Counted from the stretch's first letter, positions 15,420 to 23,794 are shown. The stretch is DNA of 64,000 bases from CAZMGD01 sp964565705 (GCA_964565705.1 CAZMGD010000001.1:1-64000), one strand, 5' to 3'. A program made the numbers and translations. The notes: a model not told the origin generated them from the sequence alone.

Positions 15420-16589
15420 TCAGACCGGGATGCGGTACAGCGCGGCGGCGTTGTCCTGCAGCACCTTGCGCTGATCCTCAGGGCGCAGCCGCTGGAGGGC
15501 CGGCGCGGCGGTGACCATGCTGTCGGGGTACAGGCACGTCGGGTGCGGGAAGTCGGTCTCGAACAGGATGTTGTCGGCACCGAGCAGCTCGACGGTGTGG
15601 GCGATGTCGGACTTCTCGAACCAGAAGCACGCGTACATCTGCCGTTGGAAGTACTCGAGCGGCGACAGCGTCAAGTAGTCGAGCGTGCCGGGCGAGACCT
15701 CCCCCATCTGGTGCTCGATCGCCTCCAGGACGAACGGGATCCACCCGACGCCGCTCTCCACGGACACGAACTTGAGCGTCGGGTGCCGTTCGAGCAATCC
15801 GGAGATGATCAGGTTGGTCAGCACCTTGGCGTTGGTGAGGTACATCATCGTCGAGCCGATCGCCAGCTTCTGGTCGTCACCGTGCGACGGCCACGGCGAG
15901 GACCCGAACCACGACAGCGTCGATTCGCTCGCACCGATGTGGAAGTTGACCGGCATGGCGAGATCGGCGCAGACCTCCCACAAGCGGTCCCACTCACGGC
16001 TGTTGAGATCCGGGGCGCCGCCCTGCTGCGGGTCGCTGGTCATGTTGACGCCGCGCAACCCCATCGCAGCGGCGCGCTCGGCCTCGGCGACCGACGCATC
16101 GATGTCCCACCACGGCAGCAGCGCCATCGGGAACAGGCGGCCCTTGCCCTGCTCCTGGAGGTCGGCCATCGCGTCGTTGTACAGGGTCGCGCAGAGGTTC
16201 TTCAGCGTCGCGTCCTCCAGGTTGGAGAACTTCTGGCCGCCGAAGCCGGCGGCGTTGGGGTAGACGATCTGCGCCCAGACCCCGACCTCGTCCATCAGCT
16301 CCAGGCGCGTCGGCACGTCGTGGGCGGCGAGGTGGGCATCCTCGAACCCCCACTGGATGAACGAGGTGCCGCGCACCCGGGTGCCGTCGCGGTGCACGAC
16401 CGAGGACGCCCCGGCCCGCTGCATCGCCTGCCCGTCCACCGTCCAGGTCGGCACGCCGTCCACGTCGCGGACCTGTGGCACGCGCTCGCGGTACGCGGCG
16501 GGCGCCCGGGCGGTCCAGAGGTCGTGGGGCTCGGTGAGGTGCGTGTCGGTGTCGATCACACGGAGATCGTCGAGTGTGGCAGTGGTCAC
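15420..16589 (-). CDS. Amidohydrolase-2 family hydrolase
   Basis: This 389-residue TIM-barrel member of the same family as the genes at 967 and 2274 has the opening VIDTDTHLTEPHDLW with the D-x-H metal motif, central NFHIGASES, and ILFETDFPHPTCLYPD with the catalytic Asp. The GTG start at 16589 is preceded by AAGGTGA. It diverges from the DUF35/thiolase operon over a 29-nt gap with an inverted repeat, and continues into the P450 gene. A P450 hydroxylation followed by hydrolysis or decarboxylation is a plausible order, but it is inferred only from linkage. Confidence 0.88.
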   Translation of the reverse strand: MTTATLDDLRVIDTDTHLTEPHDLWTARAPAAYRERVPQVRDVDGVPTWTVDGQAMQRAGASSVVHRDGTRVRGTSFIQWGFEDAHLAAHDVPTRLELMDEVGVWAQIVYPNAAGFGGQKFSNLEDATLKNLCATLYNDAMADLQEQGKGRLFPMALLPWWDIDASVAEAERAAAMGLRGVNMTSDPQQGGAPDLNSREWDRLWEVCADLAMPVNFHIGASESTLSWFGSSPWPSHGDDQKLAIGSTMMYLTNAKVLTNLIISGLLERHPTLKFVSVESGVGWIPFVLEAIEHQMGEVSPGTLDYLTLSPLEYFQRQMYACFWFEKSDIAHTVELLGADNILFETDFPHPTCLYPDSMVTAAPALQRLRPEDQRKVLQDNAAALYRIPV

Positions 16590-16597
16590 GCGGTCAC

Positions 16598-16612
16598 CTT
16601 ATCGGCTATAAG
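16598..16612. promoter_or_regulatory. CTTAT-N5-ATAAG inverted repeat in a compact divergent promoter
   Basis: CTTATCGGCTATAAG lies in a 29-nt gap between two GTG starts. On the plus strand TATAAG (16607-16612) ends 6 nt before the GTG at 16619, an arrangement fitting a -10 box for a leaderless transcript. The symmetry may allow the same site to serve the minus strand or bind a repressor such as the TetR encoded at 18234. Confidence 0.5.
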
Positions 16613-16618
16613 TGAGGC

Positions 16619-17077
16619 GTGACCGAACTGGAGTTGACCGACGTCGAGCTGGTGGATCGCCTGCCGCACGTCCACATCGAGCACCACGACGCGGAGCACT
16701 ACCGCGGCTGGTTCCGCCACGAGCTGGTGTTCAACCGCTGCCGCTCGTGCGGGAACTGGATCCAGCCGATGCGACCGATGTGCCCGTCGTGCTGGTCGTG
16801 GGACGTGGATCCGCTGCCGGTGAGCGGCGCGGGCACGATCCACCTCGCCCTGCTGCTGCACCAGGGCCCGCCGGCGCCGGGCGTGGACTATTCGAAGGGG
16901 CCCTACCCCGTCGTGACCGTCGAGCTCGCCGAGCAGGAGGCGCTGCGCTACACGAGCACCGTCATCGACGTACCGACCGACGAGGTGCACATCGGGATGG
17001 ACGTCGAACTGGCCTGGATCGAGCGCCACGGCGCGCCGTTCCCCGTGTTCCGGCCGACCACCGGGAAGGCGTCGTGA
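16619..17077 (+). CDS. DUF35 OB-fold protein with zinc ribbon
   Basis: This 152-residue protein has the rubredoxin-like zinc ribbon C41-x2-C44 and C55-x2-C58 (NRCRSCGNWIQP, MCPSCWSWD), followed by the OB-fold. DUF35 proteins are partner subunits of thiolase-like enzymes and can bind the acyl-CoA tail, as in the ChsH2/Ltp2 steroid aldolase. Here the thiolase-like gene follows with a one-base overlap, so a complex is expected. The GTG start has no Shine-Dalgarno, and the -10-like box lies 6 nt upstream, so leaderless translation is likely. Confidence 0.85.
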   Translation: MTELELTDVELVDRLPHVHIEHHDAEHYRGWFRHELVFNRCRSCGNWIQPMRPMCPSCWSWDVDPLPVSGAGTIHLALLLHQGPPAPGVDYSKGPYPVVTVELAEQEALRYTSTVIDVPTDEVHIGMDVELAWIERHGAPFPVFRPTTGKAS

Positions 17078-18237
17078 TGCGCAACCCCGCCAAGGACGCA
17101 GTCGCCTTCGTCGGCATCGGCACGACCGGGTTCTCCCGCCACGGCAACCGCTCGTCGCTGGAGCTCGCGCTGGAGGCGTCCACCCGGGCGATCCTCGACG
17201 CCGGGCTCACCGCGAACGACGTCGACGGGCTGATCGTCGTGTCCGAGCCGGCCGCGCCGCCGCCACCGGAGATGGTTGCTGCGCTCGGCCTGCCGCAGGT
17301 CACCCACATGAGCCGCCCGACGCCGGTGATCATGAACGCGATCGTCGACGCGATGGCCGCTGTGTTCTCCGGGTCGTGCGACACCGTGCTCGTCGTGTCC
17401 CCGATGCTGCGCCTGCCGTGGAACTCGCGCAGCGCCGCAGAGGATCCGTTCCGCAACCGGGTGGGGTCAGGCACGCCGACGATCCCGGAGAGCATCGACA
17501 TGGCGGCGGCGTACGCGGCGTGGGCCGGGCGCTACCTCCACGAGACCGGCGCGAGCCGCGAGGTGTTCGGGCGGATCGCGGTGAACAGCCGCACGAACGC
17601 GGCGCGCAACCCGCTGGCGGCGATGCAGCAGCCGATGACGCTGAAGGAGCACGCCAACGCCCGGATGATCCGCGAACCGCTCGGGATGCTCGACATGGAC
17701 CTGCCCGTCGACGGCGCCGACGCGTTCGTGCTGACCACCGCCGAGCGGGCGGCCACCCTGGCGCACCCGCCGGTGCTGATCCATGCCGCGACGCTCGGAG
17801 TGATCGACCGCAACGACGAGGACCAACTGCCGTCGCTGCGCCGCCACGGGCAGCACGTCGTGGTCGACGCCCTGCGGGCGAAGAGCGACTTCTGGATCGA
17901 CGAGGTCGACATCTTCTATCCGTACGAGGGGTTCACGAACATCGCCGTCGGCTGGGTCGAGAACTGCGGCTGGTGCGAGTTCGGCGGGGCGGAGCGCTAC
18001 CTCGCCGAGTGCTGGCTCCCCGACGAGAACCGTCTCCTGCTGGACGGCCGGGTGCCGGTCAACACCCACGGCGGTTCCCTGTCGGAGGGCGGCACCCGGG
18101 GCACCGGACACATCCGCGAAGCGGTGACGCAGCTGCGCGGCGACGCCGGCGAGCGCCAGGTGGAGGGCGCCCGAACCGCGCTCGTCACGCCTGGCGGCTT
18201 CTTCTTCAACTCCCAGGGAGCGGTGCTGCGCAGGTGA
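17077..18237 (+). CDS. Thiolase-like protein lacking the nucleophilic cysteine (Ltp2/SCP-2 type)
   Basis: This 386-residue thiolase-fold protein opens VAFVGIGTTGFSRHGNRSSLELALEASTRAIL. Where true thiolases have the acyl-accepting Cys before the helix ending VFSGSCDTVLVV, this protein reads THMSRPTPVIMNAIVDAM, with no Cys. The C-terminal part keeps NTHGGSLSEGGTRGTGHI, resembling the GxGH-containing loop. Absence of the Cys and pairing with DUF35 fit Ltp2-like retro-aldolases better than thiolysis. Start ATG at 17077 (GTG at 17074 possible). The TetR gene follows with a GTGA overlap. Confidence 0.8.
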   Translation: MRNPAKDAVAFVGIGTTGFSRHGNRSSLELALEASTRAILDAGLTANDVDGLIVVSEPAAPPPPEMVAALGLPQVTHMSRPTPVIMNAIVDAMAAVFSGSCDTVLVVSPMLRLPWNSRSAAEDPFRNRVGSGTPTIPESIDMAAAYAAWAGRYLHETGASREVFGRIAVNSRTNAARNPLAAMQQPMTLKEHANARMIREPLGMLDMDLPVDGADAFVLTTAERAATLAHPPVLIHAATLGVIDRNDEDQLPSLRRHGQHVVVDALRAKSDFWIDEVDIFYPYEGFTNIAVGWVENCGWCEFGGAERYLAECWLPDENRLLLDGRVPVNTHGGSLSEGGTRGTGHIREAVTQLRGDAGERQVEGARTALVTPGGFFFNSQGAVLRR

Positions 18238-18803
18238 GCCGTGTGCCGCTGTCGCGCGATCGCGTCGTCGACGAAGCGCTGGCGATCCTCGACGAGGAGG
18301 GCGCGGCGGCGCTGACGACGCGCCACGTGACCGCCCGCCTCGGGGTCACGCAGCCGGCGCTGTACTCCCACGTGGCGACGCTCGACGAGCTGCGCGCGCT
18401 GGTCGCCGAGCGCGGCGCCGCCGAGCAGGGTGAAGTCGTGCGCGACGCGGTCGCCGGGCGATCCGGCGTCGACGCCCTGCGGGCGATGGCCCACGCCTAC
18501 CGGGACTACGTGGCCCGCCACCCCGACCGGTACCTGGTGCAGCTCAGCGCCACCCCGACACCGCAGACCCGGGCCTCGCTCGATCACGCCGCGCAGGCCG
18601 TGCGCGACGTGCTGCGCGGCTTCGGCGTGCCCGAGGACGACGTCGTGCGCGCCCACCTCGCGTTCCGCGCTGCCGTGCACGGCTTCGTCCACCTGGAGGC
18701 GCGCGGAGCCCTGCCGTCGCGCGACCGCGACGGCGACTTCGAGTACTTCGTCGACCTGTTCGCCGCCGGCCTGACCGCTGCACCGGAGGCCGCCGATGCC
18801 TGA
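18234..18803 (+). CDS. TetR-family transcriptional regulator
   Basis: This 189-residue protein has a TetR HTH in RVVDEALAILDEEGAAALTTRHVTARLGVTQPALYSHVATLDELRALV. The C-terminal half, AMAHAYRDYVARHPDRYLVQLSATP and later FRAAVHGFVHLEARG, resembles the WHG-type TetR C-terminal domain. It is embedded within the operon (4-nt overlap with the thiolase gene, 8-nt overlap with the dioxygenase gene), so it probably controls its own operon, perhaps at 16598-16612. The GTG at 18234 is favoured by the overlap; GTG 18243 would remove three residues. Confidence 0.85.
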   Translation: MSRVPLSRDRVVDEALAILDEEGAAALTTRHVTARLGVTQPALYSHVATLDELRALVAERGAAEQGEVVRDAVAGRSGVDALRAMAHAYRDYVARHPDRYLVQLSATPTPQTRASLDHAAQAVRDVLRGFGVPEDDVVRAHLAFRAAVHGFVHLEARGALPSRDRDGDFEYFVDLFAAGLTAAPEAADA

Positions 18804-19596
18804 ACCCTTCGTCGTCGAGGCGCTCCCCGGTCGCGCCGAGGACATCGACGGGCTGCGGCGAGCGTTCGACGACCACCACCTGCTGCTGCTCCGTGGGCCG
18901 GTGCTGTCGGGAGAGGAGCAGACCGCGTTCGTGGCCCGGTTCGGGCCGCTGATCGCCGAGCGCGGGTTGTGGGGCTACGTGTCGAACGCCCGCGAGGACG
19001 GGATCGTGCGCGAGGGCCCGCTGCTGTTCCATTCCGACTTCGCGTTCACCCAGATGCCCGTGTGGGGCATCTCGTTGCACGCGTTGGAGATCCCGCCGAG
19101 CGGCAGCACGACGATGTTCGCCGACGCCACCGCGGCTGCGTTGCCCGAGCGCCTCCGGCGCCGGCTCGACGGCAAGCGAGTGGTGAACGTGTACGACTTC
19201 GGACGGCCCGACGACCGGCCGATGCGCCTCGCCGAGGTCGATCCGCGCGCGCCGCGCACCGAGCACCCGATCATCGCCGTGCACCCGCGCACGGGCATCG
19301 AGATCGTGATGGCCAACGAGCTGCACACCGACCACGTCGTCGGGATGCCGGCGGCCGAGAGCGCGGCGTTGCTGGCCGACCTCTTCGCCGTGCTCTACGA
19401 CGACGCCAACGTCTACGAGCACCACTGGGCGGTCGGTGATCTCCTGCTGTGGGACAACGTCGCCCTGCACCACGGTCGGCGCGACTTCCCGCCGGCCGAG
19501 CGGCGCACCCTGCAGCGCGTCACGATCGGGCCCTACACGCCGAGCGAGTCCGTCCCCGGCCTCGCCGACCTCCTCGCCGCCGCCCGCGCCGGCTGA
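18796..19596 (+). CDS. TauD/TfdA-family 2-oxoglutarate-dependent dioxygenase
   Basis: This 266-residue non-haem iron dioxygenase has iron ligands H79-x-D81 (LLFHSDFAFTQMP) and the distal histidine at H225 or H226 (LLWDNVALHHGRRDF), followed by arginines for 2-oxoglutarate. The LLLLRGPVLSGEEQTAFVARFGPLIAE opening is typical for the family. Such enzymes hydroxylate sulphonates, aryloxyacids or acyl chains, and the substrate here is unknown. The ATG overlaps the TetR stop by 8 nt, so it is the last gene of the DUF35/thiolase operon. It converges on an SDR with 24 nt between the stops. Confidence 0.88.
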   Translation: MPEPFVVEALPGRAEDIDGLRRAFDDHHLLLLRGPVLSGEEQTAFVARFGPLIAERGLWGYVSNAREDGIVREGPLLFHSDFAFTQMPVWGISLHALEIPPSGSTTMFADATAAALPERLRRRLDGKRVVNVYDFGRPDDRPMRLAEVDPRAPRTEHPIIAVHPRTGIEIVMANELHTDHVVGMPAAESAALLADLFAVLYDDANVYEHHWAVGDLLLWDNVALHHGRRDFPPAERRTLQRVTIGPYTPSESVPGLADLLAAARAG

Positions 19597-19620
19597 CCAC
19601 TCGCTCCGGGCGCTCGGGCG

Positions 19621-20394
19621 TCAGACCTTGTAACCGCCGTCGACGCTGATGACCTGGCCGGTGATGCCGCGGCCGTCGGCGCCGGCGAGCAGCGTCGCCA
19701 TCCCGGCCAGCTCCTCGGCGTCGAGGATGCGGTGCTGCAGGCTCTCCGCGGCCGCCCGTTCCTCCTCCTGCTCGGGCGTCGTGCCCTTCGCCCGGGCGAT
19801 GCGCTCGAAGTCGAGCAGCGACGTGCGGGTCCACCCCGGGCACAGCACGTTGGCGTTGATGCCGTGGGCGGCGACGGCCTTGGCCAGCTCCTTGGTGAAC
19901 CCGACGAGGCCGTGCTTGGCCGTCGTGTACCCGAGCGAGCCGCCCGTCGTCTTCGACACGCCGGACCCGATGTTGATGATCCGCCCGAATCGCTGGTCGC
20001 GCATCGTCGGCAGCGCGGCACTCGTCGTCCACCACGCAGAGGTCAGGCTCAGCACCAGGGTCTGCTCGAACGCGGTGTCGTTGGCGGCGAACGGATCGGC
20101 GTTGCCGCCGGTCGAACCGCCGACGTTGTTGACCAGGACGTCGACGCGGCCGAAGCGCTCGATCGCGTCCTGCACCGGCCGGCGGGCGTCGTCACGGTCC
20201 ATCGCGTCGGCGACGACGGCGACACCTCGATCCTCCCCGACGCCGGCGGACTGCAACGTGGCGTGCAGGTCGGACTCGGTGCGCGACGAGACCACGATCG
20301 TCGCACCCTCCGCCGCGTACCGCGCAGCGATCGCCGCGCCGATGCCGCGCCCGCCGCCGGTGATCACGGCGATGCGTCCGTCGAGCGCGCCCAT
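19621..20394 (-). CDS. Short-chain dehydrogenase/reductase (SDR)
   Basis: This 257-residue SDR has ITGGGRGIGAAIAARYA, VSSRTESD, VLVNNVGGSTGGN, INIGSGVSK (Ser) and YTTAKHGLVGF (Tyr/Lys), with VISVDGGYKV at the end. An Arg after strand 2 suggests NADP. NNVGG in place of NNAG is a common variant. The ATG at 20394 overlaps the stop of the luciferase-like gene by one base, which decides the start; an upstream in-frame codon at 20427 is less likely. Last gene of a leftward unit starting at 21939 or 22780. Confidence 0.85.
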   Translation of the reverse strand: MGALDGRIAVITGGGRGIGAAIAARYAAEGATIVVSSRTESDLHATLQSAGVGEDRGVAVVADAMDRDDARRPVQDAIERFGRVDVLVNNVGGSTGGNADPFAANDTAFEQTLVLSLTSAWWTTSAALPTMRDQRFGRIINIGSGVSKTTGGSLGYTTAKHGLVGFTKELAKAVAAHGINANVLCPGWTRTSLLDFERIARAKGTTPEQEEERAAAESLQHRILDAEELAGMATLLAGADGRGITGQVISVDGGYKV

Positions 20395-21365
20395 CAGGCG
20401 ACCACCGCCGAGCGGACCGGGCCGCACCAGAGCTCGAGGTGCCGTTCGACGATGTGGTCGGGCATGTCGCCGACGCTCAGCCAGGTGTAGGCGTGACGGG
20501 CGGGCACGGCGTCGAGCCGCTCGCGCAGCGCGGCGATCGCCCCGTCCACGTCCAGGATCTGGAGCCCGCCGAGCCGGCCCGTCTCCTGCAGCATCGATCG
20601 GGCATCGTCCTCGGTGAGCGGCCGCAGCGGCGAGCCGTCGCGGCGACGCTGGAGGGCACGGTAGGTGTTCTGCTGGTGCACCCAGTGCGGCGCGATGTGC
20701 TGTGCTGCGTCATCCGGGTCGTCGGCGACGACGATCTCGATCAGCCCACCCATCCGCGCCGACGACGGGTCGTGCCCACCCTCGGCGAGCGCTTCCTGGT
20801 AGGGAGCGAGCAACGCGGCATCGAGGCTCAAGAGGCCGAGACCGAGCCGCCCGGCGCGGCGGGCGCCCTGCGGGCCTTGGTAGCCGAGCCAGATCGGCAG
20901 CGGATCCTGCACCGGCCCGGGAGTGACCTCATCCGAAGCCAGCAGGCGCTGCACCTCAGCCGCCACCGCGTCGGTCGAGCCGAAGCGGCGGGTGATGTCG
21001 GCACCGAACGCGGCGTACTCGTGGGCCGCGTACCCGGCGCCGAGCCCGAGCTCGAACCGGCCGTCGGAGATGACGTCGACGAGCGCGGCCTCCTCGGCGA
21101 CGTGCAGCGGGTGGCGGAGGGCAGCGAGCGTGATCGCGGTGCCGAGCCGCAGCCGCGACGTGCGCGCGGCGACCGCGGCGGCGAGCACGAGCGGCTGGGG
21201 CAGGTACCCGTCGGGGAACGCGTGATGTTCGGTGAACCACGCCGAGTCGCAGCCGAGCGTCTCGGCGTGCGCCAGGAGCTCGATCGTGCGAGCGACGTGC
21301 TGCGCCGGCGAGCGCAGCGAGTCGGGCAGCCGGCGGAGGTCGACGAACAGTCCGATCGCGGTCAC
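20394..21365 (-). CDS. Luciferase-like (LLM) flavin-dependent monooxygenase
   Basis: This 323-residue TIM-barrel protein of the bacterial luciferase/F420 superfamily has HVARTIELLAHAETLGCDSAWFTEHHAFPDGYLPQPLVLAAAVAARTSRLRLGTAITLAALRHPLHVAEEAALVDVISDGRFELGLG, the usual core. The enzyme is expected to oxygenate or oxidise a substrate using reduced FMN or coenzyme F420; the sequence alone does not decide which. The GTG start at 21365 is 19 nt from the SnoaL-like gene stop. Co-transcribed with SDR and SnoaL-like genes, it may add oxygen to a ring or ketone. Confidence 0.88.
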   Translation of the reverse strand: MTAIGLFVDLRRLPDSLRSPAQHVARTIELLAHAETLGCDSAWFTEHHAFPDGYLPQPLVLAAAVAARTSRLRLGTAITLAALRHPLHVAEEAALVDVISDGRFELGLGAGYAAHEYAAFGADITRRFGSTDAVAAEVQRLLASDEVTPGPVQDPLPIWLGYQGPQGARRAGRLGLGLLSLDAALLAPYQEALAEGGHDPSSARMGGLIEIVVADDPDDAAQHIAPHWVHQQNTYRALQRRRDGSPLRPLTEDDARSMLQETGRLGGLQILDVDGAIAALRERLDAVPARHAYTWLSVGDMPDHIVERHLELWCGPVRSAVVA

Positions 21366-21384
21366 TGGTGCTCACTTCGTTCGC

Positions 21385-21939
21385 TCATGACCCGTACCCC
21401 CCGTGCTCGGCCCAGAACGACTGCCAGGTCGGCTCGCCGTATGGCACCGTGCCGAGCCCGTCGTGGTGCTCGGGCCAGTTCGCCGGTTCCTGCTGCAGCG
21501 GCCGCTCGGCGGTCTCGATGCCGTACCACAGCTCGTGCACCCGCTCGACGAAGCGCCATTCGCCGTCCACCCGGAGGTAGCGATCGCGGTAGAGGATCAT
21601 CTGCTCGATCAACTGCCGCGGCGGTCGCTCGTCGAGCGGCTCGATGTACCCCCGGCAGTAGACGAGGCCATGGGCGCGGTCGTCGTCGTCGAAGTCGATC
21701 AGGTGGTTGCCCACCAGCAGCACCGTGACGCCGACGCCGCTCATCGACCGCTGGAACCTCGCCTTCCACCGCTGCGACCCGGTGCTGCCGTCGGGGTTGT
21801 CGAGCGGCACGAACAGGCGGGACACGGCGTCGATGTCGCGGCTGTCCAGCGCCCATGCGTAGCGGTAGGCCAGCTGGCGGATCTCGTCGCGGTCGGCGAC
21901 GCGGCGCAGTCGGGCGACGTCCTCGGCGGTCAGCTCCAT
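21385..21939 (-). CDS. SnoaL-like (NTF2-fold) protein
   Basis: This 184-residue NTF2-fold protein opens LRRVADRDEIRQLAYRYAWALDSRDIDAVSRLFVP, the signature start of SnoaL_4-type proteins, followed by HLIDFDDDDRAHGLVYCRGY and RDRYLRVDGEWRFVERVHELWYG. Members include cyclases, dehydratases and ring-dioxygenase small subunits. It has 10 nt to the SDR upstream in the same direction, so it is part of a run of SDR, SnoaL, LLM and SDR. Function is not assignable further. Confidence 0.78.
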   Translation of the reverse strand: MELTAEDVARLRRVADRDEIRQLAYRYAWALDSRDIDAVSRLFVPLDNPDGSTGSQRWKARFQRSMSGVGVTVLLVGNHLIDFDDDDRAHGLVYCRGYIEPLDERPPRQLIEQMILYRDRYLRVDGEWRFVERVHELWYGIETAERPLQQEPANWPEHHDGLGTVPYGEPTWQSFWAEHGGYGS

Positions 21940-21949
21940 CGTGCGCTCC

Positions 21950-22780
21950 TCAGGCCGATCGCGGTGGGGTCTTCTGGTGGTCGATGATCGCCGTCATCGA
22001 CGCGTCGATGTCGGCCCGCCAGGTCTTGAAGTGCTGCTCGTCGCGGTCGTGGGTGAAGATCGCGAACTTCCCGGCGAGGATAGCGTCGGCCACCTGCACG
22101 CCGACGTCCTCGGGCTGCACGGCATCGGCCAGCTCGGGCGGGAAGTAGATCCAGTCGGCGTGCTGCCCGTCGGGGATGCCGGAGAACCGGGCTGTCTCGC
22201 CGAGGTTGGTGGCCACCAATCCAGGGCAGAGCACGGACACGCCGACGCCGTGCGGGCGCAGGCGGCGGGCCAGCACCTCGCTGTAGCCGTAGGCGGCGAA
22301 CTTGGAGGTGATGTAGGGGGCGGCGTCCCACGTGTAGGCCCACACGCCGGCGATCGACGCCGTGTTCAGGACGTAGCCGCTGCCGCGCTCGAGCATCGCC
22401 GGCACGAAGGCCCGCACGCCGCGCACGATGCCGAGCACGTTGACGTCGAAGATCCACCGGTAGTCCTCGATCGGCACGGCCTCGGGTGGGCCGAGCACGG
22501 ACACACCGGCGTTGTTGCAGAGCAGATCGACCTGGCCGAAGCGTTCGATCGTCGCATCCCGCAAGGCCTCGACGTCGGCATCGCTGGTCACGTCGCAGCG
22601 CCGCGCCAGCACGCCGCGCCCGATCGCCTCCAGCTCGGCGGCGGTCTCGGCCAACCGGGCGTCGTGCACGTCGCCGATGACGACATCCGCGCCGCGCCCG
22701 GCCAGCTCCAGCGCGATCCCCCGGCCGATGCCGCTGGCCCCGCCGGTGACGACGGCGACCTTCCCCTCGAACGAGTCCAT
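21950..22780 (-). CDS. Short-chain dehydrogenase/reductase (SDR)
   Basis: This 276-residue SDR has VTGGASGIGRGIALELA, D in VIGDV (NAD preference), LLCNNAGVSVLGPP, LNTASIAG and YITSKFAAYGYSE (Tyr/Lys). It has a longer C-terminal region (VQVADAILAGKFAIFTHDRDEQHFKTW) than simple FabG-like SDRs, resembling SDRs of lipid or steroid oxidation. AAGGGGAG upstream favours the ATG at 22780 over a GTG at 22795. First gene of the leftward unit; a stem-loop lies just upstream. Confidence 0.85.
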   Translation of the reverse strand: MDSFEGKVAVVTGGASGIGRGIALELAGRGADVVIGDVHDARLAETAAELEAIGRGVLARRCDVTSDADVEALRDATIERFGQVDLLCNNAGVSVLGPPEAVPIEDYRWIFDVNVLGIVRGVRAFVPAMLERGSGYVLNTASIAGVWAYTWDAAPYITSKFAAYGYSEVLARRLRPHGVGVSVLCPGLVATNLGETARFSGIPDGQHADWIYFPPELADAVQPEDVGVQVADAILAGKFAIFTHDRDEQHFKTWRADIDASMTAIIDHQKTPPRSA

Positions 22781-22821
22781 CCACTCCCCTTCCACGACCG
22801 CGGCGACCGTACCGCCGAGCG

Positions 22822-22872
22822 GTTCCTGCGGTCGGATCGGTGCCGATCCGGGCGCGATTCGACCGCAGGAAC
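22822..22872. terminator. Nested stem-loop downstream of the SDR at 22884
   Basis: Outer arms GTTCCTGCGGTCG (22822-22834) and CGACCGCAGGAAC (22860-22872) enclose a second perfect hairpin, CGGATCGG-TG-CCGATCCG (22833-22850). It follows the stop of the leftward SDR gene and precedes the next leftward gene. GTTC...GGTCGG resembles the arms of the repeat family A/B/C, possibly a distant member. Confidence 0.5.
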
Positions 22873-22883
22873 GGTCATGGGGG

Positions 22884-23651
22884 TTACTTCGGGGGGAAGC
22901 GGAGGGCGCCGTCGAGGCGGATGTTCTCGCCGTTGAGGTAGGGGTTGTCCACGATCGAGAGCACCAGCTTGGCGAACTCCTCCGGGCGGCCCATCCGCTT
23001 CGGGAACACGATGCTGGACACGAGGTGATCCTGCAGCTGCTGCGGCGCGCTCAGCATCAGCGGCGTGCCGATCGTGCCCGGCGCGATGCCGCAGACGCGG
23101 ATGCCGACCGGGGCCAGATCGCGAGCCATCGGCAGCGTCATGCCGAGGATCGCTGCCTTCGCCGCCCCGTAGGCGAGCTGGCCGGTCTGGCCCTCGATGC
23201 CGGCGATCGAGCCGGTGTTGACGATCACGCCGCGCTGGCCGTCGTGGTCGGGCTCGTTCTCGGACATGGCCGCGGCGGCGAGACGGCTGACGTTGAACGT
23301 TCCGATCGCGTTCATCGACAAGGTGGTCAAGAAGTCGTCCTTGTCATGTGGCACCCCGCCACGGCCGACGGTGCGGTGCTGGCCCACGCCGCCGCCCGCC
23401 ACGTTGACCACCACCGCCAGCGTGCCGAGACCCTGGGCGGCGGCGATCGCCCCCGCCACCGCGTCGTCGTCGGTGACGTCGCCGCCCGTCGCCGCGGTGC
23501 CCTCGAGCTCGGCGGCCAGTGCGTCACCGCGCTCCTGGTCGCGGTCGAACACGACGACGCCGTAGCCGCAGTCGACCAGCGCCCGCACCGTCGCCGCGCC
23601 GAGTCCTCCGGCGCCACCCGTGACGATCGCCGACTTGCCGTTGCCTGCCAT
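22884..23651 (-). CDS. SDR, 3-hydroxyacyl-CoA dehydrogenase type 2-like
   Basis: This 255-residue SDR resembles HSD17B10/type II 3-hydroxyacyl-CoA dehydrogenases: VTGGAGGLGAATVRALVDCGYGVVVFDRD, VVNVAGGGVGQHRTVGRGG (NVAG replacing NNAG), a long insertion AAMSENEPDHDGQRGVIVNTGSIAG, then YGAAKAAILGMTLPMARDLAPVGIRVCGIAPGTIGTPLM and LVLSIVDNPYLNGENIRLDGALRF. It likely oxidises 3-hydroxyacyl-CoA or a hydroxysteroid. GGAGGAA precedes the ATG. It diverges from the BVMO gene across a 209-nt regulatory region. Confidence 0.85.
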   Translation of the reverse strand: MAGNGKSAIVTGGAGGLGAATVRALVDCGYGVVVFDRDQERGDALAAELEGTAATGGDVTDDDAVAGAIAAAQGLGTLAVVVNVAGGGVGQHRTVGRGGVPHDKDDFLTTLSMNAIGTFNVSRLAAAAMSENEPDHDGQRGVIVNTGSIAGIEGQTGQLAYGAAKAAILGMTLPMARDLAPVGIRVCGIAPGTIGTPLMLSAPQQLQDHLVSSIVFPKRMGRPEEFAKLVLSIVDNPYLNGENIRLDGALRFPPK

Positions 23652-23720
23652 GGATTCCTCCGCGTTGGATCGTTCCCGGCCAGGCACCGTACACGGCATC
23701 CGAACGTCAGCTACAGCCGA

Positions 23721-23736
23721 CTGAACCATGGTTCAG
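23721..23736. promoter_or_regulatory. Perfect 16-bp palindrome CTGAACCATGGTTCAG, probable operator
   Basis: A perfect palindrome in the divergent region between the SDR (start 23651) and the Baeyer-Villiger monooxygenase gene (start 23861). Its size fits a dimeric TetR- or MarR-type repressor. No regulator gene adjoins it, so the cognate protein is elsewhere. Confidence 0.5.
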
Positions 23737-23779
23737 ACCTGGGTTGTCCGATCCGCATTCGCGTGTTGGTTTTTCGTTT

Positions 23780-23794
23780 CTGACGGTGTTTCAG
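23780..23794. promoter_or_regulatory. CTGA-N7-TCAG inverted repeat, possible second operator half
   Basis: CTGACGGTGTTTCAG lies about 60 nt from the perfect palindrome and shares its outer CTGA/TCAG arms, embedded in a T-rich stretch that is unusual for this window. It could be a weaker second site for the same regulator, close to the promoter of the monooxygenase gene. Confidence 0.3.
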
